This document shows positions 3,668 through 5,134 of a DNA stretch of 5,134 nt, in pieces. The DNA comes from an uncultured Azospirillum sp. GTDB lineage: Bacteria; Pseudomonadota; Alphaproteobacteria; Azospirillales; Azospirillaceae. The DNA lies in the NCBI GenBank assembly GCA_937960755.1, contig CALGOL010000659.1:1-5134 (forward strand), in the 5' to 3' direction. Below the pieces are notes generated by a model, which had not been told where the DNA came from, ran no database searches, and saw only the letters and a list, made by a program, of their open reading frames with translations. Within the stretch, counting starts at the first letter, position 1, and each line of letters opens with the position of its first letter. The position numbers and the translations under genes were made by a program.

Positions 3668-5134
3668 ATGGCGCGCATTCTGCTGGTTGAAGACGAAGAA
3701 GACCTGCGGGAGAATCTGGAAATCGTGCTGACCCACGCCGGTCACGCGGTGACCACGGCGGAAAACGGCGCCGAAGCGCTGAAAGCGCTGCGCGGCGGCG
3801 CGCCCGATCTGCTGATTACGGATTTGTCGATGCCGGTGATGGACGGCATGACCTTGGTGCGCCGACTGCGCGACGACATGCCGGCCTTGGCGGAAATGCC
3901 GATCATCGTGCTGACCGCGCTGGGCGATAAGGCGCATATGATTGAAGGCCGCGGCGCTGGGGCCGACGAATACCTCGCCAAGCCTGTCGACTATCAACTG
4001 CTCAACGCGACGATCAAGGCGCGACTGTCGCGCAGCCGGCAAGCGACCGCGTTAAAGGAAAAGCAGTTCGTCAGGCTGTTCAAGCAGTTATCCGCCCAGG
4101 CGCCCGACGCGGCGGAAGCCGAACGGCCGGCGGCGCCGTCGGACGATCCGTTCGACAAAATCCGCGCGTTGGCCGACGCGCCGCTGTTCGGCCGCAGCGT
4201 CGTGCTGTTCCTCGACGATCATGTTCCCGACTACGCCGGCATGCCGCCCGCCACCCGCGCCAAGGCGGCGGGCTTGATGCGCCGGGTGCTGTCGGACGCG
4301 CTGGGGCCGGGCGACGCCGCGATTGATTTGGGCGCCGGGGCGTGGCTCTTGGCGTTCGCCGAGCGCAATCGCGAGATTGTCGACGACAAGATCGCCCTGG
4401 TTCGCCTCCATCTCGACCATGTCTTGGGGGCGGAGAACCTTGGCGGCGGCGCGGGAGCGGCGGCGGGCGGCGGCGATGGCGACGACGTGCGCATCGACCA
4501 AGAAACCCATTTGATCCTCGCCAAGCTGTTTGTCAGCACCGCCCAGGACGATGAAGACCGCGCGGCGGCGCGGCGCGCCGATTTCGCCGCCGTCGCCGAT
4601 CGCTTCCATTTTGAATACGAACCAATCTGGCGGGCTAACAGTCAAAAGATCGAAGCCTATCAACTGGGCTGGGTGCGCAGCGTCGCCGGCCGGCCGCTGC
4701 GCGGCGACGACGCGCTGTTAGGCGGCGGCGCCGATCCGATGGCGGCGGATCTGATTTGTCTGGCGCTGGAAGCGGCGTTGCAGGATCTGCGCGCGCTGGC
4801 GGCGCAACCGACGTTGGGTGGCGCGCCGCCCTATGTTCTGGCGCCGATCCCGGCGGCGGCGCTGTTGGGCGAAAACAGCGCTAAAATATTGCAAAAGCTG
4901 GCCGACATCGCCCGCTGCCCGGAAGGCAAGCTGATCGGCTTTCATGTCTCGTCGCTGTCGCTGGACGCGGTCGAGACGGCGACCGTCGCCGCCTCGCCGT
5001 TCGCCGCGCTTTTCGAGGTCAGCAATCTGGTGTTTCACGATTTCGGCGCCGGCTGGCCGGTGACCGCCGGGCAGGTCGGGGGCGACGAACACGGCCCGCA
5101 TGACGGCGCAGACGCTTCCCGGCCGCGGCTTACC
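3668..5134 (+). CDS. Response regulator: receiver domain plus degenerate GGDEF-like and EAL-like domains (3' end beyond window)
   Basis: The frame is open for 489 codons from the ATG at 3668 to the window end without a stop. Residues 1-120 are a complete receiver (REC) domain: acidic pocket E8-D9, phospho-acceptor D52 in ITDLSMPVMDG, T83 in VLTAL, and K105 in AKP, so it should be phosphorylatable by a histidine kinase. A charged helical linker follows (about 122-145). Residues about 175-255 follow the spacing of a GGDEF domain (LFLDDH, then GDAAIDLGAGAWLLAF), but the signature is GAGAW, so no cyclase activity is expected. After a Gly/Ala-rich insert (254-272), residues about 312-463 follow the layout of an EAL domain. 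FEYEPIW matches the usual LxYQPI, YQLGWVR stands where EALLR should be, and HDFGAGW where DDFGTG should be; the metal-binding residues are lost. The tail from about 464 looks disordered. The start is supported by GAGGGA at 3659-3664. The REC call is firm; the degenerate domain calls rest on alignment by eye. Confidence 0.9.
   Translation, partial: MARILLVEDEEDLRENLEIVLTHAGHAVTTAENGAEALKALRGGAPDLLITDLSMPVMDGMTLVRRLRDDMPALAEMPIIVLTALGDKAHMIEGRGAGADEYLAKPVDYQLLNATIKARLSRSRQATALKEKQFVRLFKQLSAQAPDAAEAERPAAPSDDPFDKIRALADAPLFGRSVVLFLDDHVPDYAGMPPATRAKAAGLMRRVLSDALGPGDAAIDLGAGAWLLAFAERNREIVDDKIALVRLHLDHVLGAENLGGGAGAAAGGGDGDDVRIDQETHLILAKLFVSTAQDDEDRAAARRADFAAVADRFHFEYEPIWRANSQKIEAYQLGWVRSVAGRPLRGDDALLGGGADPMAADLICLALEAALQDLRALAAQPTLGGAPPYVLAPIPAAALLGENSAKILQKLADIARCPEGKLIGFHVSSLSLDAVETATVAASPFAALFEVSNLVFHDFGAGWPVTAGQVGGDEHGPHDGADASRPRLT

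Noticed and set aside
3608..4663. Minus-strand open frames opposite the response regulator
   Set aside because: They overlap the clear receiver-domain gene on the plus strand, and their Arg/Gln/His-rich composition is typical of antisense shadows.

Overview
This is a GC-rich, gene-dense chromosomal window that looks alphaproteobacterial, probably from a Rhodospirillales-type lineage. The evidence is indirect: a TPP riboswitch followed by thiO-thiS-thiG, a tRNA-Ala with encoded CCA, dense G/C-ending codons, and a long pentapeptide-repeat protein with HxxW modules. No species can be named from the sequence alone. There is no IS element, integrase, CRISPR array or plasmid function, so this reads as ordinary core chromosome plus one less familiar signalling pair.

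Region 1 (1-1920, minus strand) is a thiamine (thiazole branch) operon read right to left: a TPP riboswitch leader, then thiO (glycine oxidase), thiS (sulfur carrier) and thiG (thiazole synthase, cut by the window start). The genes are tightly packed. thiO and thiS overlap in an ATGA. The thiS di-glycine codons form the Shine-Dalgarno of thiG. ThiO makes dehydroglycine from glycine, ThiS brings sulfur as a C-terminal thiocarboxylate, and ThiG joins these with deoxyxylulose phosphate to form the thiazole. TPP binding to the leader should shut the operon down.

Region 2 (1921-2116) is a short divergent control region followed by a plus-strand tRNA-Ala(CGC) gene with its own promoter-like sequence.

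Region 3 (2182-5134) holds two divergent genes around a 163-bp AT-rich spacer. The minus-strand gene encodes a 440-residue pentapeptide-repeat protein built from two related halves. Its promoter is placed so that the mRNA would start at or near the ATG, so it may be leaderless. The plus-strand gene starts at 3668 and runs off the window end still open. It encodes an intact response-regulator receiver domain followed by what I read as catalytically dead GGDEF-like and EAL-like domains. This multidomain regulator and its divergent repeat-protein partner are the least ordinary content; the functional link between them is inference.
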